This document shows, piece after piece, positions 1-14,000 of a DNA stretch of 64,000 bases. Source of the stretch: Euborellia annulipes (taxonomy: Eukaryota; Arthropoda; Insecta; Dermaptera; Anisolabididae); NCBI GenBank assembly GCA_023213315.1, contig JAKCPI010004270.1, forward strand, positions 1-64,000. Reading direction: 5' to 3'. The number at the start of each line of letters is the position of its first letter. Within the stretch, counting starts at the first letter, position 1. Under the pieces are notes generated by a model that saw only the letters and a program-made list of their open reading frames with translations, did no database searches and was not told the DNA's origin. The position numbers and the translations under genes are program-made.

Positions 1-1868
1 ACTATAACGAATTTGAGATACAAATTTCTACACCGTTACTATCTGTTATCTGCCAAAACCACCACGACCCAAGTTTCATAGTTGGGGATTATTCTTACCT
101 ATATTGGGGACATACATAGAAAAACTTTCAGCTTTTTATAAAATAACGAAGGTCTGGCCGTCGCTGGCTCTTGCTCTATTAGTTTTTAGAGTAGGACAGA
201 CACTTGTTGGCGTAAAGAATCTTTTTATTTGAGATTGTAAGATATCAAGAACGGAACTGAATTCTAAATGACTTTCAACTCCATTTAATTAAATATTTTA
301 TCAAATGAATTTAATTAAATTTTTTTTTATCTCTTTTTGGAATTTTGTTCTTACCTGTGAGTGGAATATTTTTAGAAAGCCACAGTTTATTAGTTCCTTA
401 GTTGGACGAGTGACCTTGTCTTTAGCATTCATTGGTATTACTAACAATAAGAATGTCGTTAGGTTTAAAGGATTTGATTGATCGATCAAATTCAATTTAT
501 TCTCTATTGATTCTGAGGAAGAGAGAACAAATTAAATCTCAAAACATGCAACCGGATAGTTTGATACAAGTTAGAAAGTTTTAGTGGGAGGAAATGACAA
601 GAGTAGGAGGTATTTGTTTGCTTTTTTTTCCTTTTTCCATTATCCCAACTGTCAACAGCACTCGCTTTGTTCTCGTTATTCATTTTAAACAATCATACAT
701 AAATTTAACAGTTAGTTTTTGTTTGCATATAAAACGCGAGATAAATTAAAACATAATAATGAGAGAAATTTAATTGTAATATTAAAAAAAAAAAAACAAT
801 CAAATGACCTTTTCCTGAAAACTTTCCTTAATTTATCCAGCAGAATTGGATTAATTTGCAATCCATCTGATAAGGAGAGTTTCTGGTCACCGATAACGTT
901 TGAGTCCATTTTTGAACAGAAACTTATTTTTTTCTAATATTTACCCATTTACTAAATATAATCTATTTTGTAACATCAAAGTAGTTCTCCAAAAACTTAG
1001 TAACAGGAAAATAGTTTCTTCTTTCTTTCTTACAGTTTTATTTGAACAAGATCCCTTCTTCTTAAGAAAATGATCGGAAAGAGACCTTCAAATTCCGTTG
1101 GAACAAAACTATAGTTTCTAATCGCTATTCGAACTTCCAGGCCCTTGTATAGTAGAGTTGTAAAATGCACAAGATATTTAGACCATCACATTCCACTGCT
1201 TTTGTTGTATTATTAATTCTTTGCTGAATTAAGTTAGAATTATTTGGGTTATCTTCAAATCTAACCGTTACTTCTCTCCCCAGTAACCTCTAACCTTCTC
1301 GAGTTTCTACCTCTAGAGAGTAGTGTCAAAGGACGCTCTCTCTTCTCTGGATACTAGTGAGTCTCTTATTACATCACTTCAGCCATTAGAACATAAAAGC
1401 GTCACTGCACTGTCACTATTAGATATTATGCTCTGACATCATTCCAACCCGCATATGTCCGAAACAGAGCCATCGTTCCAATTTCCCTATGCAGTTAATC
1501 TTACGTCTAATAGTAGAACTTGTCAATTCCAGGCTTCCTTTGTCACCATGACCTCTCGCAATCGGAACAAAGCTTCCTGCCTTTATTTTTCCCAAAACCT
1601 ACAATCTCCAAACTTTCAAACCTAACGTCAACAAGTATCTTCTAACTATTAGATCTCCCAGTGGAGTTTCCCCCCTCTAATCTTTAATGTAATCCTAATT
1701 TATAGTCATCATTTGATATATATTGTGAATTTCAAATCAGATATAAAGACTAAAGACAATATCTGATTTTGAACATAAATCGATTATATTTGGAATGTCT
1801 TTCATTGGTATGAGACAAAGAGGTATTTGTGGAATGTTTATGAGGGAGCGCGGCTGCTATTTACTCAC
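1..1868. other. Intron 5 sequence of the NWD-like gene, no gene seen
   Basis: Scanned on both strands for a following exon and for transposon proteins. Nothing convincing: short ORFs are low-complexity, and no acceptor followed by a plausible coding block in the needed phase was found. Confidence 0.4.
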
Positions 1869-2041
1869 TTCTCTTTTTTGACAAGATCCCATGAATCCTC
1901 ATCAGAATTCTTCTGATAAAGACAAGTCAATGGTGTGGCATCTACACAGATTTCTTTCAATTTTATCTCCACCTGGTCCATGAACGATGCTGATAGGCGT
2001 AAAGGTAAAGATTGTGATTCATAATCGCCACCGAGTAGACT
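1869..2041 (-). CDS. NWD-like gene, exon 5
   Basis: Acceptor TTGTTGTTCTAG, donor GTGAGT. 173 bp coding residues 108-164 and two bases of the next codon. Begins SLLGGDYESQSLPLRLSAS, which continues CFFI of exon 4 into a FFISLLG..Y motif, followed by a helix with MDQVEIKLKEICVDA and a charged segment SDEDSWDLVKKE. No following exon was recognised in 1-1868, so the next one probably lies outside the window. Confidence 0.85.
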
Positions 2042-5000
2042 CTAGAACAACAAACAAACAATCAAACATTCCAACTTAAATGCAGTCGGATTATTCTAAG
2101 AAAACTAATCCTACTCTGGAAATGATGTCAGTCAACTTTTCTAAGTTTATTTTTTTGAAATGTGAAAGTTAATGATATCAAGTTATAGAACCAAATACTA
2201 ACTTAACAATGAACAAAGAGTTTGTGGATTATTTATTTTGAAACTTTCTGATTTATTTAAAGACCGTAGAAGAAATTTTTCGTTACATAACAAATTAGTT
2301 TCCTTATTTAGGTATTCAATTTCTTTCTTTTTTTTTTTAATTGTTCAAAATCAATATTTCTAAAATTAGATGAAAGATAATTGACTTTCGATGTAATCAG
2401 TGAGTGAATAAGAAAAAAAGAAAGGAGAATTGAAAAATCAATATTTGCCCATTTTTTCCCCCTGCTCATTTTCATACCTTGGAGCAATTTATTACGAATT
2501 GAGGTGAAATGGTGTGGTGTAGTTACTTGATCACACCAGTTGGTTATTTTGTTTTTTTTTTTAATCAAGTCAAATGGTCCAATAAATGGTTGGGGAAAAT
2601 AAAGTTGATGGTCTGGAAAAAAGCTTATTCCCTTTGTTCACTTTGAGGAATCAAGTTAGAATTTAACACCTTTTGTTATTAATCTCTGCATACATACCCA
2701 TACATATAAGCTTATTAATTATTGCAACGTTTGTATTGTTTTCAGAAATCCTACAAGGTGCTTGCTTGCTCTTTTGTCTTCGACTATTATTATAACAGTC
2801 AGCTTGCTTTGGTATATTCAATTAATTCTCTATGTATCAAGACCACAAGGATCTAATTAATTTTATGAAAAGTAAATGAACTTAGAGAGGTTAGTATATG
2901 AATAAATTATATACAAAATACAGGTGTTTTATTCATGATTATAGACGGCGGAATTCAAAGTTCAAGTCCAGTTTGCCGTAAATAGAGGGTGGCCCAAAAG
3001 TCACTAGAGTAATAACTTTTGTTATTTCTTCTCACATTTCTTGGAAATAAATTTTATTTAATTTTGAAAATAACACCCTTTATGTTAGGTTGAAGTGACC
3101 GTTCCCAGAGGGGGAACACACTTAGGCCAATAATAATAATAATATTTTATTGTGTTCGCAATTCAGCTAAGATTATAAAGGCTATTACATCTGTGGATCT
3201 TAGCTGAATTGTACCTGAAGAAGGCCACAGAATGAGTGACCGAAACGTTGTAATTTTTACAAATAAACCAAAGTTAAACTGAAAATCTAATTTTTGTATT
3301 AATGATAATAACTGTGAAAGCCTAAACTCCAAAAACCTGCAATATTGACGTTTGAGCTGCAATATTGCAGCAATGTTGCTGAAATATTGAGCAAGATGGG
3401 CAATATAGCTGCAATATTACAAGCTATCTGGGTATTGGTAGGATGTAGATAAATTTTAACGCATTTATTTTAATGAATTTTCAGAAATTAATTTTAGGTT
3501 TTATGGTGACCACAGCAGTATTTTTTTTTTATTATTATCCCATATTTTTAAACTTAATGTGTTTTTTTTTTTTTTTTGAATTATTCATTAGATTTTTTTA
3601 TTTTTTATTTTTTATATTTTGTTGACTTTGACTTTGTATGATTAAACATTCCATTCCAATTTTTTCTTTGTTTAATGAGGAGAAGAATCTTTCTCTCAAT
3701 AATAAAATAAATATTAAATTTTTTTTTTTTTTTAATATTCTTTTTTTTTATTATCAGAGAAATGAAATGAACAAGTTTTTTTATGCTCTTGACATTTCGG
3801 TATCCTTCACACTTCTTATCTATTCCATTTTAAATGATGCTATTGAGTGAATTTTGTTATAAATTCAGCACTGATGGATGTGGTCTATAAGTAGATCAGC
3901 AAGGTGAGACAAAAGTGGACGGGAATTCCTTAATGGACATCCATCCACTGCTTTTTTCATCTTAAAGTGCCAAATTTGACGTCTTGAGTCTTGAGATGTG
4001 ACATTTTTATCTCATTAAAGAAATATTTTGTCCTCTAGAAAAACAAAGCTGGTTCAATAATTTTTATTTATTTATACGAGGGTGGTCCTATAAGTATTTA
4101 CTTACAACTTGTTAGCCTACAAAAGGAAAACAAAAATTGTGGCGATTTATCCGTTCGATATACTTGACCCAGTGATGCTCCAACTTCTTTAACCCGTTTT
4201 CTCATCAAAGTAGGCCTCAGTGGCGGCGATGACCCCCTCATTCGGCTCAAATTTCTGCCCGGCGAGTGACTTTTTCAAGTTTGGAAACAAAAAGGTCGCA
4301 CGGGGCCAAATCTGGAGAATACGGTGGATGCGGGCAATTTAGCCATGGCGAGGGCGGAGGTGTGTTATCATGGTGGAAGAGCACTTTTTTAAACAAAACA
4401 CCACAGTAGCCGTCTAAGAGAAGTACTACAAGATAGAAAATTGCTCTTTTGGGATACTGGCGCCATCAGGCGGTGATGCTAAGTACTTATCGGACCGCCC
4501 TCGTATAAATATTTAAAAAGCTGCTAACTACACGTATATGTCCCTTAGAGGTTAGTTCGCTTGAGCTTCCGGCTGCATAGTACTTGAAAACGACTGCAGA
4601 AGTCTAACCTATCTACAATATTTATATTTTAAATAAATAATTAAAAACTCAAAAAATATAAATAATAATAATAATACAAACCTCAAAAGCATTAATAAAA
4701 AAAATATATAATTCGCTAATGTCCGTATGTTCTGTCCGTCTGTCACGCTTTATTTAAGCAACTTCCCGTTGGAATTTTGAAATGAAATTTTATATGGATA
4801 AAGAGGACCTACTCGGGATTACAGGAATTTATTTTCATCCCGAAATTCCTTTAACTTTTTGAATTCTTAATTCTTACAAGTTACGATTTCTCCCATAGGA
4901 AATGTATAGAGAAATATTTATGTATTCTTTTCATTTGTGTATTCCATGAATGTAAACAAATCCTCAAGCAGGCACTGGATTGGAATGGAATAATAATAAT

Positions 5001-8000
5001 AATTTTCTTTTCATAATGAAGAAGAAAGGCGAGGGTCCGCCGAAGGCGGGCGTCGCTGGCTAGTATAAAATACACTTTGTACTTACAATAAAAAAGCATC
5101 CTCTCGAGACTGTCCAACAATTTTGAATTTCTTGTAAATGAAGTTCGTTAATCCATGGATCAGGTGCCGCATCTGGATTCGATCCATAATGCATATCCAC
5201 AAGTTGTACCTGACAACAAACAAACACATATATCACCTGATGAAGGTCACAGTATGAGTAACCGAAACGAAAAACAAATAATAATATTATTTAGTGACGT
5301 CATTGGGAAATAAGACCTCTCTCTCAAAATAATTAGATTTTCGTTATTAAATAAATTAATATTGCCTATCAAGTAGATAGATAGCTTGTAAAACGATTTC
5401 CTTTATTAGCAATTTAATTGAATTGACAATCTATTAGCGAACGAATCAAAAGCAAATAGCAAGCACATCACTCACTTAATGGGACCAATTATATTGTGGC
5501 TTGCTTGTCCCCTTTCCCGTTCAAGGTTAAAATTATAACTTGGTTAACGAGGAGTCAAAGAGTATATATATATTACCTCTAAACCCATGTGATCAAATTC
5601 TGCTTGTAAATCAGGACCGACCGATTCTAGAAGCTGTCGACGTTCCTCTTGAAGATCTGCAATAAGAAAATTTTATATATAAAAAGAAAGTAGTGCTTAA
5701 TCTATCCATCCAGTCCACTTCTGTCTATTAGGTGCTCATGATACCTTTTCTTAAAAACTCCCAATAGGATCACATTCCATAACATATCGATGTCACCAAG
5801 AATCCTTATTGTTGGATCCAGCTGGCCGATCCTATTCATTAATTAGTTGATTATTAGCGATTGTTGTTTTGTTATTAATTAAAGAATTAAAATCAATGTT
5901 ATATTTTATAATTACGTCTAATTCTTTTTATATTATTTTATGCGTATATCGGCCACCGATTATAACATAATTTAATTAAATTATCTGAAAATGGAAAAAA
6001 TATGAGATGTTCAGCGAATGCTTCAACAAGTTTACAACGCGCAAACGAACGAGAATGAAAAATTAATAAATTCTCTAGCGATGAGAATAAATGAATTTAA
6101 TTTTAATCCAGAAAGTGACCAAACAGATGGTTTGCAAGATTGAAATTGCTGGAGCTCGTCTGGATGATGCTGCAAAAGTTCGTTTATTAATCAGCAAGCT
6201 AAGTAATACATGTTTTAGACGTTATAGAGATTTAATTCTTCCCAAGAAACCAAATGAGTATAAATATGAAGAAACGGTTTCACTTTTAATCAAACATTTT
6301 GGTAAGTCCACATCAATTTTTAATGTTTTAAATTATTTAGAGAACAAAACCAAGACTTCAAATCATTTGGAGCACTGGTAAATTCTCATTGTGAGAAAAA
6401 GTTAGACATTGAACAATTTAAATGCTTAATTTTTAGTTTCCGGGTTACAAGCCAAAGGGGATGCCGAGATTCGTACGAGATTGATTGCGAAGATGGAGAC
6501 AGAAACCAATATAAAATTTCAAGATTTACTCGATGAATGTAACAGATTTGTTATGATTAAAAATGATAGAAAAAGAATGAACGCTACCGATCTACCCATC
6601 GCGGCTTTTGTAAATGTTATGCTGGCAAGGTTAGGTTGAAGTGGCCGTTCCCAGAGAGGGAACACACTTAGGCCAATTTGGCCCTTTGTGATACCACGGT
6701 GGGGCTATTCCCCTACCTACCCTAAGAGGAGACTTCGGCAGGATGTTTGAATTATTTGCCGCAAGCTGGATTCGAACCCGAGTCGTGTTGAGACTTCGGA
6801 CTCCGTAATCCTCAGCTTAGCCGGCTTAGCCATTGCCTCCTCTTATGCTGGCAAAATCTTTAACATTTTTTTTTTTAGACGAACCGCTGAGAAGTGCGTA
6901 CTCTCGCTTTAACAGAATTTGTTTTTCATTAAGTACTATACATAAAAAAATGTTCGTTCAAATCGGTGTTATGAAGGTTATGCACTCCCCTTGTAAGATG
7001 ATCAAACCAAAAATATTCTTTTTGTTATTATCTCTCTGTGTAGTTTATGGTTTTGTGGTAGAATGCTCGCCTCCCAAAATCCTGAATATATTTCTTTGTT
7101 AGCTCTGAACACATTTTGGAACTTTCAGTGTTTTGATGTAGCTTTTGTTTTATTTCCCAATGGTACGTCCCGTTTGGTGGAAGTTTTAAGGATCTTTTTT
7201 ACCGCCTCCTGCGTGCTTTAAATCACCTTATTCTTAATACAGTCATTATTTTGGATACCCGTGATAAGATGTCGTTTAAACGCAATTAAGAGAATGTTAA
7301 TTTAATTAATTGATAAGCTATCTTCAAGTGAGAGCTTGACAATGGCGATTGATCTTCTCTGTTATATTTGCCTGTTAAGTTTTCACCCTTCCAGTCAACA
7401 ACATTAAGGGGAATGGAGGGGGGAGGGGGAGGGGGTAGTGAACACATTGGCTGCCTGCCTGCTTAATTGGGCGGACTAATCAAATCTTAATTAACTCGGA
7501 GCTATGATCAAACGAACCACAAAAGCCCTCCCCCTCCCCTCTTTCGCATTTATTTTTCCACTTTATAAAACTCAAGAAATCGTATCAAATATTAGATTAA
7601 CAACCAATCAGAGCCATTTAGGGTGATTGCCCGTGACCCGTGACTTCTGAGAAACACTCGGTGTATGTACCTTCAAACAAATTAGGCATGTGTTAAATAA
7701 ATAAATCAGAGCGCCGTGTCTATTAGACTAGAATAGCGACTGGGAGTTTATTTGGTTGCCTAATAATCAAGGCGCTCTCGCTTAGTGATTCGGACTAGAG
7801 CTGCCATTATATACATTGTAATATTTATACATATTATTATACAAAATTTTTTTAAATCAATAATTGCTTAGAATACTACAAATTACAAAAATCAGGTGTG
7901 ACTGGTCGTCCCTTCGGTAATAGCAGTTGTGATCTGTGCTTGTCATACCAGACTTTTTTGTGTTCTGTTTCCGACAGTACGGTACATTTTGTTTTTAACA

Positions 8001-11000
8001 CTCACACTTTTTTCTCATTCATACTCACATAATATATTAATAAATTTAACAGTTAAAATATATTAAATATATTTATTTAAAATCATAGTGAATTTTGACA
8101 GATATATTTTGAAAATACGAGGTTATGTTCAAAACCTTAATCTGTCAATTATAATATTATGCAGACATCAAAATCTTAACCTCGGATCAGCTCCATCCAC
8201 ACCAATATTCACGTTTTCTATTAATATCTTGAAGCAAATACCAATTTATAGCGATTAAAAACTGTTTAAACGTTTAGATACCTGCTTTGTCTTTGATATT
8301 ATCGCAGCTCCAACGTAAACACCACTAGCGAGCTGATTGACGTTCTGCTCTTATCGCTTATCGTAGCTCCAACATAATCGCACCCTTAGATTTTGGCATT
8401 TAGTACAGTATAACATTTAATATTGTGTAGCGAAATATTTGCATCATTCCTGTTTGATGCTCAAATAAGTTAAGTTTATGACTACATCTATATAGTCTAA
8501 TGAAAAGTGTAGTTTTTTAGGGTTTGTTTGCATATTTTACGATTGATTAAAAAAATCGAACTTGATAACTTAAAAACGCGACGCCGGGGCAAGACGGGAA
8601 ACTCTTTAAGGGCTTTAAGCAAACTGGGAAAATAGATCAGAAAAATTAAACAGAAGGAGGAAAAAAGGAAAACTGTTGGTATTTGAAAAAAAAATCTAAA
8701 AACCTTAAAAGAAAGCATTCCCTCATCATCATCAGAAAATTCAGGGTCTGAATGTATTTATTTTGGATATTTATATTCTCAGTCTACTGAAGGATGGAAG
8801 CGCAACAATTGGGCTCACAATTCATGTGCAGGTGAAAAAGATGAAGTCCGAAGCTACACATCTTTCTGCTTTGTGTTTAGACTAACACCATCATGGGGAA
8901 GCGATTCGAAACGTAATTTCGCCATCGATTTGTAACACGGTGCATTGTCTTGATGAAACAGCACTTTTTTCTTTTTCAAATGAGGCCGTTTTTTCGCGAT
9001 TTTAAACGCTCCAATAACGCTGTTTATGGTTTTTCCATTTTTAAGATAGTCAATGAATATTATACCATGAGTATCCCAGAATACTGATGCCAGAACCTTG
9101 CCAGCCGACTTTTGCGTCTTTGCAGGTTCAACACGTACAGTCCACTCGGCTGACTGTCGATTGGACTCCGGTGTGAAATGATGTTTCATCCATAGTCACA
9201 TATCGACGCAAAAATTCGGATTTATTACGTTTGAACAGCTCCAAAATCATCGATGTTGTTGTTGTTTTTGGTCGATTGTCAGCTCGCGCGGCACCCACTT
9301 TCTCATATATCCATATATTCATGCAAGATATGACCAACACGTTCCTTTGATATCTTTAGGTTCTCAGCTATCTCACTCAACTTCACTTTGCGATTATTAA
9401 AAATTATTTTGTGGACTTTTTCGTCCTTAACAGCCTCTTTGGGGCGTCCACTGCGTGCATCGTCCTCGGTGCTCATTTCGCCTCGTTTAAACTTAGCAAA
9501 CCACTTCTCTACGGTTGATTTTGCTGGTGCAGAATCCGAATAATGTTTATCAAGCCTTTGTTTCAACAGTATTTTTTTTCCCCAAAAAAGCAATGCTTTA
9601 TCACCACACGAAATTCCTTTTTTTTTTCAAATTAACAAGTTCTTTCACAAAAAATTCTATAACTCCGATACTAATTGTGCAACAGCTGTCAAATTTAGAC
9701 ACGCGTCTTTTGAAGGTTAAGGTGGAATTCCGAGCAACGCGACAGAGCGTCACTGACGCCACGACAGTGACGCAGCGGCAGAGCGACACAACATGTCATG
9801 TGTAAATAAATGAAAGGCTATTCAAGTATTGCGACACAGATGGCGGCGTCAGTAAACAAACGCGACCTATTGTCCTTACCTAAAACACTGTCGCGGCTGC
9901 AGTGACGCTTTTGACGCTGCCGCTCTGTCGCGTTGCTCGGAATTCCACCTTAAGAGCTAACTAAAAAAAATATGGATTTGATACTAGTGTCAGCCTACGA
10001 ATTTTTTAGCCCACCTGGTAACAATATTTGTTGCAAATAATATAATTTTTAATTAAATTCCTTCGAATTCTGATTGAATCTCTACAGAATTAAAAAATTT
10101 TAAAGTACTAATTTTGATTATGAAAATTGCCGATATTAATTGATGTCATATCATCATCATCATCATCATTACAAGTTGCGATAAAAAGGCAGACGGAGTT
10201 ATCCATTCAATTCCCTCCGAATAATAAATAAATTCGCCCTCGGAGAGAGAGAGAGAGGGAATCATTATGATAGCAATATATTTCATTAAACTTCAAAGAG
10301 GCTTAAGCTGCTGCTGCTGCTGCTGCTTCACTTTTAGACAGCACTCACTCTCTCTTTATTAACTTGAGACGACAACCAACGAGTGAACACACTTTGAACA
10401 AGCCGATGACGACATAAGTTACTTTCCTCTTCTTCTTTTAATTCCTTCATCATCACAATAACCTGATTTGGGTACTTTTTTCTTTCTCTTTCCTAGTATT
10501 GGATTCATTTTTGATAGAAATACACGTTTTGAGGTTCAAATTAAAGCATGAAGGAAATTAGCTATGAGGTTAAAATTTTATATTTAAGTTAGGTATCTTA
10601 CTGGCTTTTAAACAAAATCGGCCAAAAAGTACTAGTACTTTACGGATATATTTCTATTCAAAATATTGTCCATCGGAAGCTACATCCCACTTTCTAGCAA
10701 CAAGTGTATTCCAGTGAGAGCGTTCTGTATTGATCTAAACAAGTGGTAGTCGGATGGTGCCACGTCTGGACTATAAGGCGGGTTAGGCAGAATTTCCCAT
10801 CCATTTATTTATTTATTTATTTTATGAGGTATGTCTTTGTGGCTGGAAGTATTATTAAGGAGTCAAAAAAAAAATCCAAGACATAGGCAGCCAAAATTAT
10901 TTCTTTTATTATTGCCGTTCCAGGCTGACGTTTCGACGTCTCGGTTAAAACATGAACTAATGTGAAAATTAACTAATGAACCAATATTCTTTTGTTGTCC

Positions 11001-14000
11001 TATGAGCGCTCCGTTCATGCGAATATGTGTCGCTGATATTTTTCATTTATTCTCGCCTCCGGGTATGTACTTTGTAAATCAATACTGTATATTATTATAT
11101 ATTTTATAGAAAGTGCCACAATAACATGTTATAATAAAATATACGAAAATATGTTTAGCTCTGAAGATGGCCTAGACCAGTGGCCGAAACGTAAGCTTGG
11201 AACGGCAATAATAAAAGAAATAATTTTGGCTGCCTATGTCTTGGATTTTTTTTTTTTTGACTCCTTATTTATTTTATTTTATTTATAAAATTCAATGCTC
11301 TGAGGAAATATTCCTCTTAGGCCGGACATTCACGATCGCTCCAAATAGATGTCATCCATTCACTACACGATATTCATTTGTTTTCTCCACTCACGGTCAG
11401 TTTTTGGTGTGACATCGCTCCATTTTGGACGGATGGAGCGATCGTGAATGGCTGGCCTTAGAGCAAAACAAAAAATAAATTCAATCTGCTGACGTATTTT
11501 GTTTTACAATAATAGATACATACTGAATATTAATAAAAAAAAAAATAAAGATTAAAGAAAAGATTAAAAAAATTAAAGAAAAAAATAGAAGTGAAGTAAA
11601 AAATAAAACAAAAGAAAGAATAAACAAAAATACAATAAATAAGTTTGGGGGATTACTAGCAAAATTGTTCAAATCTCCTAGCCACCAAGAAGGTAGTTCC
11701 TCATCCTCGTCCTGAAGGTGGAGATAGTTGGAGAAGTTCGAACGTTCAGTGGTAGAGAGTTCCAAAGTCTCGCAGCCATGACCAAAAATGATTTGGCAAA
11801 AACTGACGACCTATGCGCAATATGTATATGACCACTATCAGTCCTCAGTGGCCGACCACAAACATTTACTCTAAGCCTGAATCTTCTGTAAAGATATTCA
11901 GGATCCTAGAATAGTTGATAAATAGAGCATCCCAAAACAAGCTGACGCCTCTGTGAAGCCCTTAGCCATTTTTATAATAAGGGGAAATACTGTATAAGCT
12001 GTTTTGGGTACATCATATATGAAACGAATGCACGCCCTATCCAGAGAATCAGAGAGACAAGCAAGAAGAGTCCCAATCACAAGACATCCATAATCAAAAT
12101 GTGGAATTATCAATGCCTTGAATTCTCACAGATGCAGGTAAATGGGTTATCCAAATAGTTTTTGACCGAAACTGCAACATGTGGCCGAGCGTTGTCGTGA
12201 TGAAAAATTAAGGACTGGTCTCATATTCTGGCCGTTTTTCCTTCAAACGAATTAATTGGGTTCGATACAATGGTCCATTGATGGTTTGACTTGGAAGCAG
12301 TTCGTAGTAGACGACATCCTTCTGATATCCTCCCTCCTCTACCATATGCAGATCATGACCTTCTCCGCGTCAATATTTCGCTTCGACGACGATTTAGGCT
12401 TGGTGTATGTTAGGATTTTCATAATAAATTCACTTTTCGTCACCAGTGACAATACGACAATACTTTGTTTTATGCTGTTGCAGCAACATTTCGGACATGC
12501 AAAATCGCCGTTCAACGTCTTTCGGCTTCAACTCGTACGGCACCCAATTACCAACTTTTTGGTTGAATCCTAATGCTTTAGGTGCAGAGTAGTTACTTAC
12601 TTAGTTACTTAGTCGTTCTTCTGTGCGGCGGTTTAGTGCACGCGGGTCCCAATTGTCACTCCACGCTCGACGGTTCTTTGCCAGTGTCGTCCAGTGAAGC
12701 ACACATCTTCTCCCTGATCTTATGGAGTTTCTAAAATGCAGCGAATCTCCCCAGGGTATAGGTGGTCTCCCTACTGGTCGCTTCTTGTTCCTGGGGATCC
12801 ACAGCTGCAATGACGTGCTCCATCGTCCGTCTTCTCTTCTCATAAGATGCCCTGCCCATTCATGTTTTGCTCTATTGACGTGAGTAAGCATATCTCTTAC
12901 TCCCGATTGCTTCCTGACATCAAAATTGTGGAGACCTTGTTGGCGTTGTGTTCTCAGGGTTAGCCCAATCATTCTTCTCTCCAGCGCCGCCTGCATGGTC
13001 TTGATTTTATTTTCATGTTCTTTAGGGTCCATGTTTCACTTGCATAGGTGCAGAGTAGTGTAACGTCAATTGATACAGCAAGCTCTTCTTGCGTCTGGAA
13101 GGGATCGTCATCCAGCAAAGCTTCCAATGCCTCGTCTTCAAAATTTTTCGGCCTTCCGGAACGCTTCTTGTCTTCAAAGTCAAAATTCCCTTGTTTTGAA
13201 ACGTTTAAACCCATAAGCTTCCAGAAGCAAACCCGCACTTTTCGTCATACAATTAATGAATAGAAGCAGCGCTTCCCGCAAAATTTGGCTCAAAATTTGC
13301 CATGATTTCCCTCGGGAAAAATATACGACGCCAATAGAAATGCACAAATGTAATGATGCATTGTTGTTGATAGATGCTCAAACTTTCAATATAACACATG
13401 AGATCAGACGTTTTTTCCCGCCATCTTTTGAAAACGCTGGCAACTTACTAACAAAATTTATGTTTATACAATAGATTCCGAGACAAAAAAAATCTGGTGT
13501 GACTAGCATAGACCCAACTTTCAATTAAAGATGTTATATGGCTGTGCGATCAGTCGCTCCAGATTTTTATTTTGTAGGCGTATCTTTCTAAGAAAAAAAA
13601 GCTTGTCTTATCACCTATATATTTACTGTATATTTTATTGATAGTTAAAGAAGTTTATATTTAGTTGGATCTATCTAACTTTTGACCAACAACAGCAAAT
13701 TCGATTCAATGATTTACGAAGAAAAAGAGAATGGGCCAATAAATTTGACCTGAAAGGACATTTAGAGTCTTTATTGCTTCCCTCCTCTTCTTCATTTCCC
13801 CCATTACACGCACACACACACATAAAAAGGAAAGAGGGAGAAAAAAAAAAAAAATAATAACTGATAAGACTCGTTAAAAAAAAGTAATCTTATGGTAAAC
13901 ATCTTATTTTTGAAATAAAAAATAATACATTCCTACTATTATATCCCATGTGATCAAAAAGTAGTAAGACTTTTGAAATAAAGATTTTTACAAATTTATT

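Larger units (their letters stand above)
10683..13340 (-). pseudogene. mariner transposase relic (copy 2), split by two LINE insertions
   Basis: Three separated blocks on the minus strand make one mariner. 13053-13330 gives REALLLF, LLLEAYG and NFDFEDKKRSGRPKNFEDEA plus QTQEELAVSI (N-terminal HTH region). 12140-12590 gives VGNWVPYELKPKDVERR, IVTGDEKWIYYENP (first Asp) and FHHDNARPHVA (second Asp). 10683-10800 gives EILPNPPYSPDVAPSDYHLF (third Asp). The first gap is an RTE-type LINE with a 15-bp duplication; the second holds another LINE. Stops are present in the middle block. All three catalytic Asp motifs survive, which shows the order of later insertions clearly. Confidence 0.9.

Noticed and set aside
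301..937. Several 62-72-codon ORFs on both strands
   Set aside because: Overlapping frames in A+T-rich sequence, Phe/Lys/Asn-rich, no family resemblance and no splice-compatible structure.
4722..5066. Helitron classification of the GC-hairpin repeat
   Set aside because: No TC start, CTRR end or A/T target join could be shown; left unclassified.
11481..11765. 94-codon minus-strand ORF
   Set aside because: Its hydrophobic end is translation of A+T-rich LINE 3' UTR; the true LINE frame is another one.
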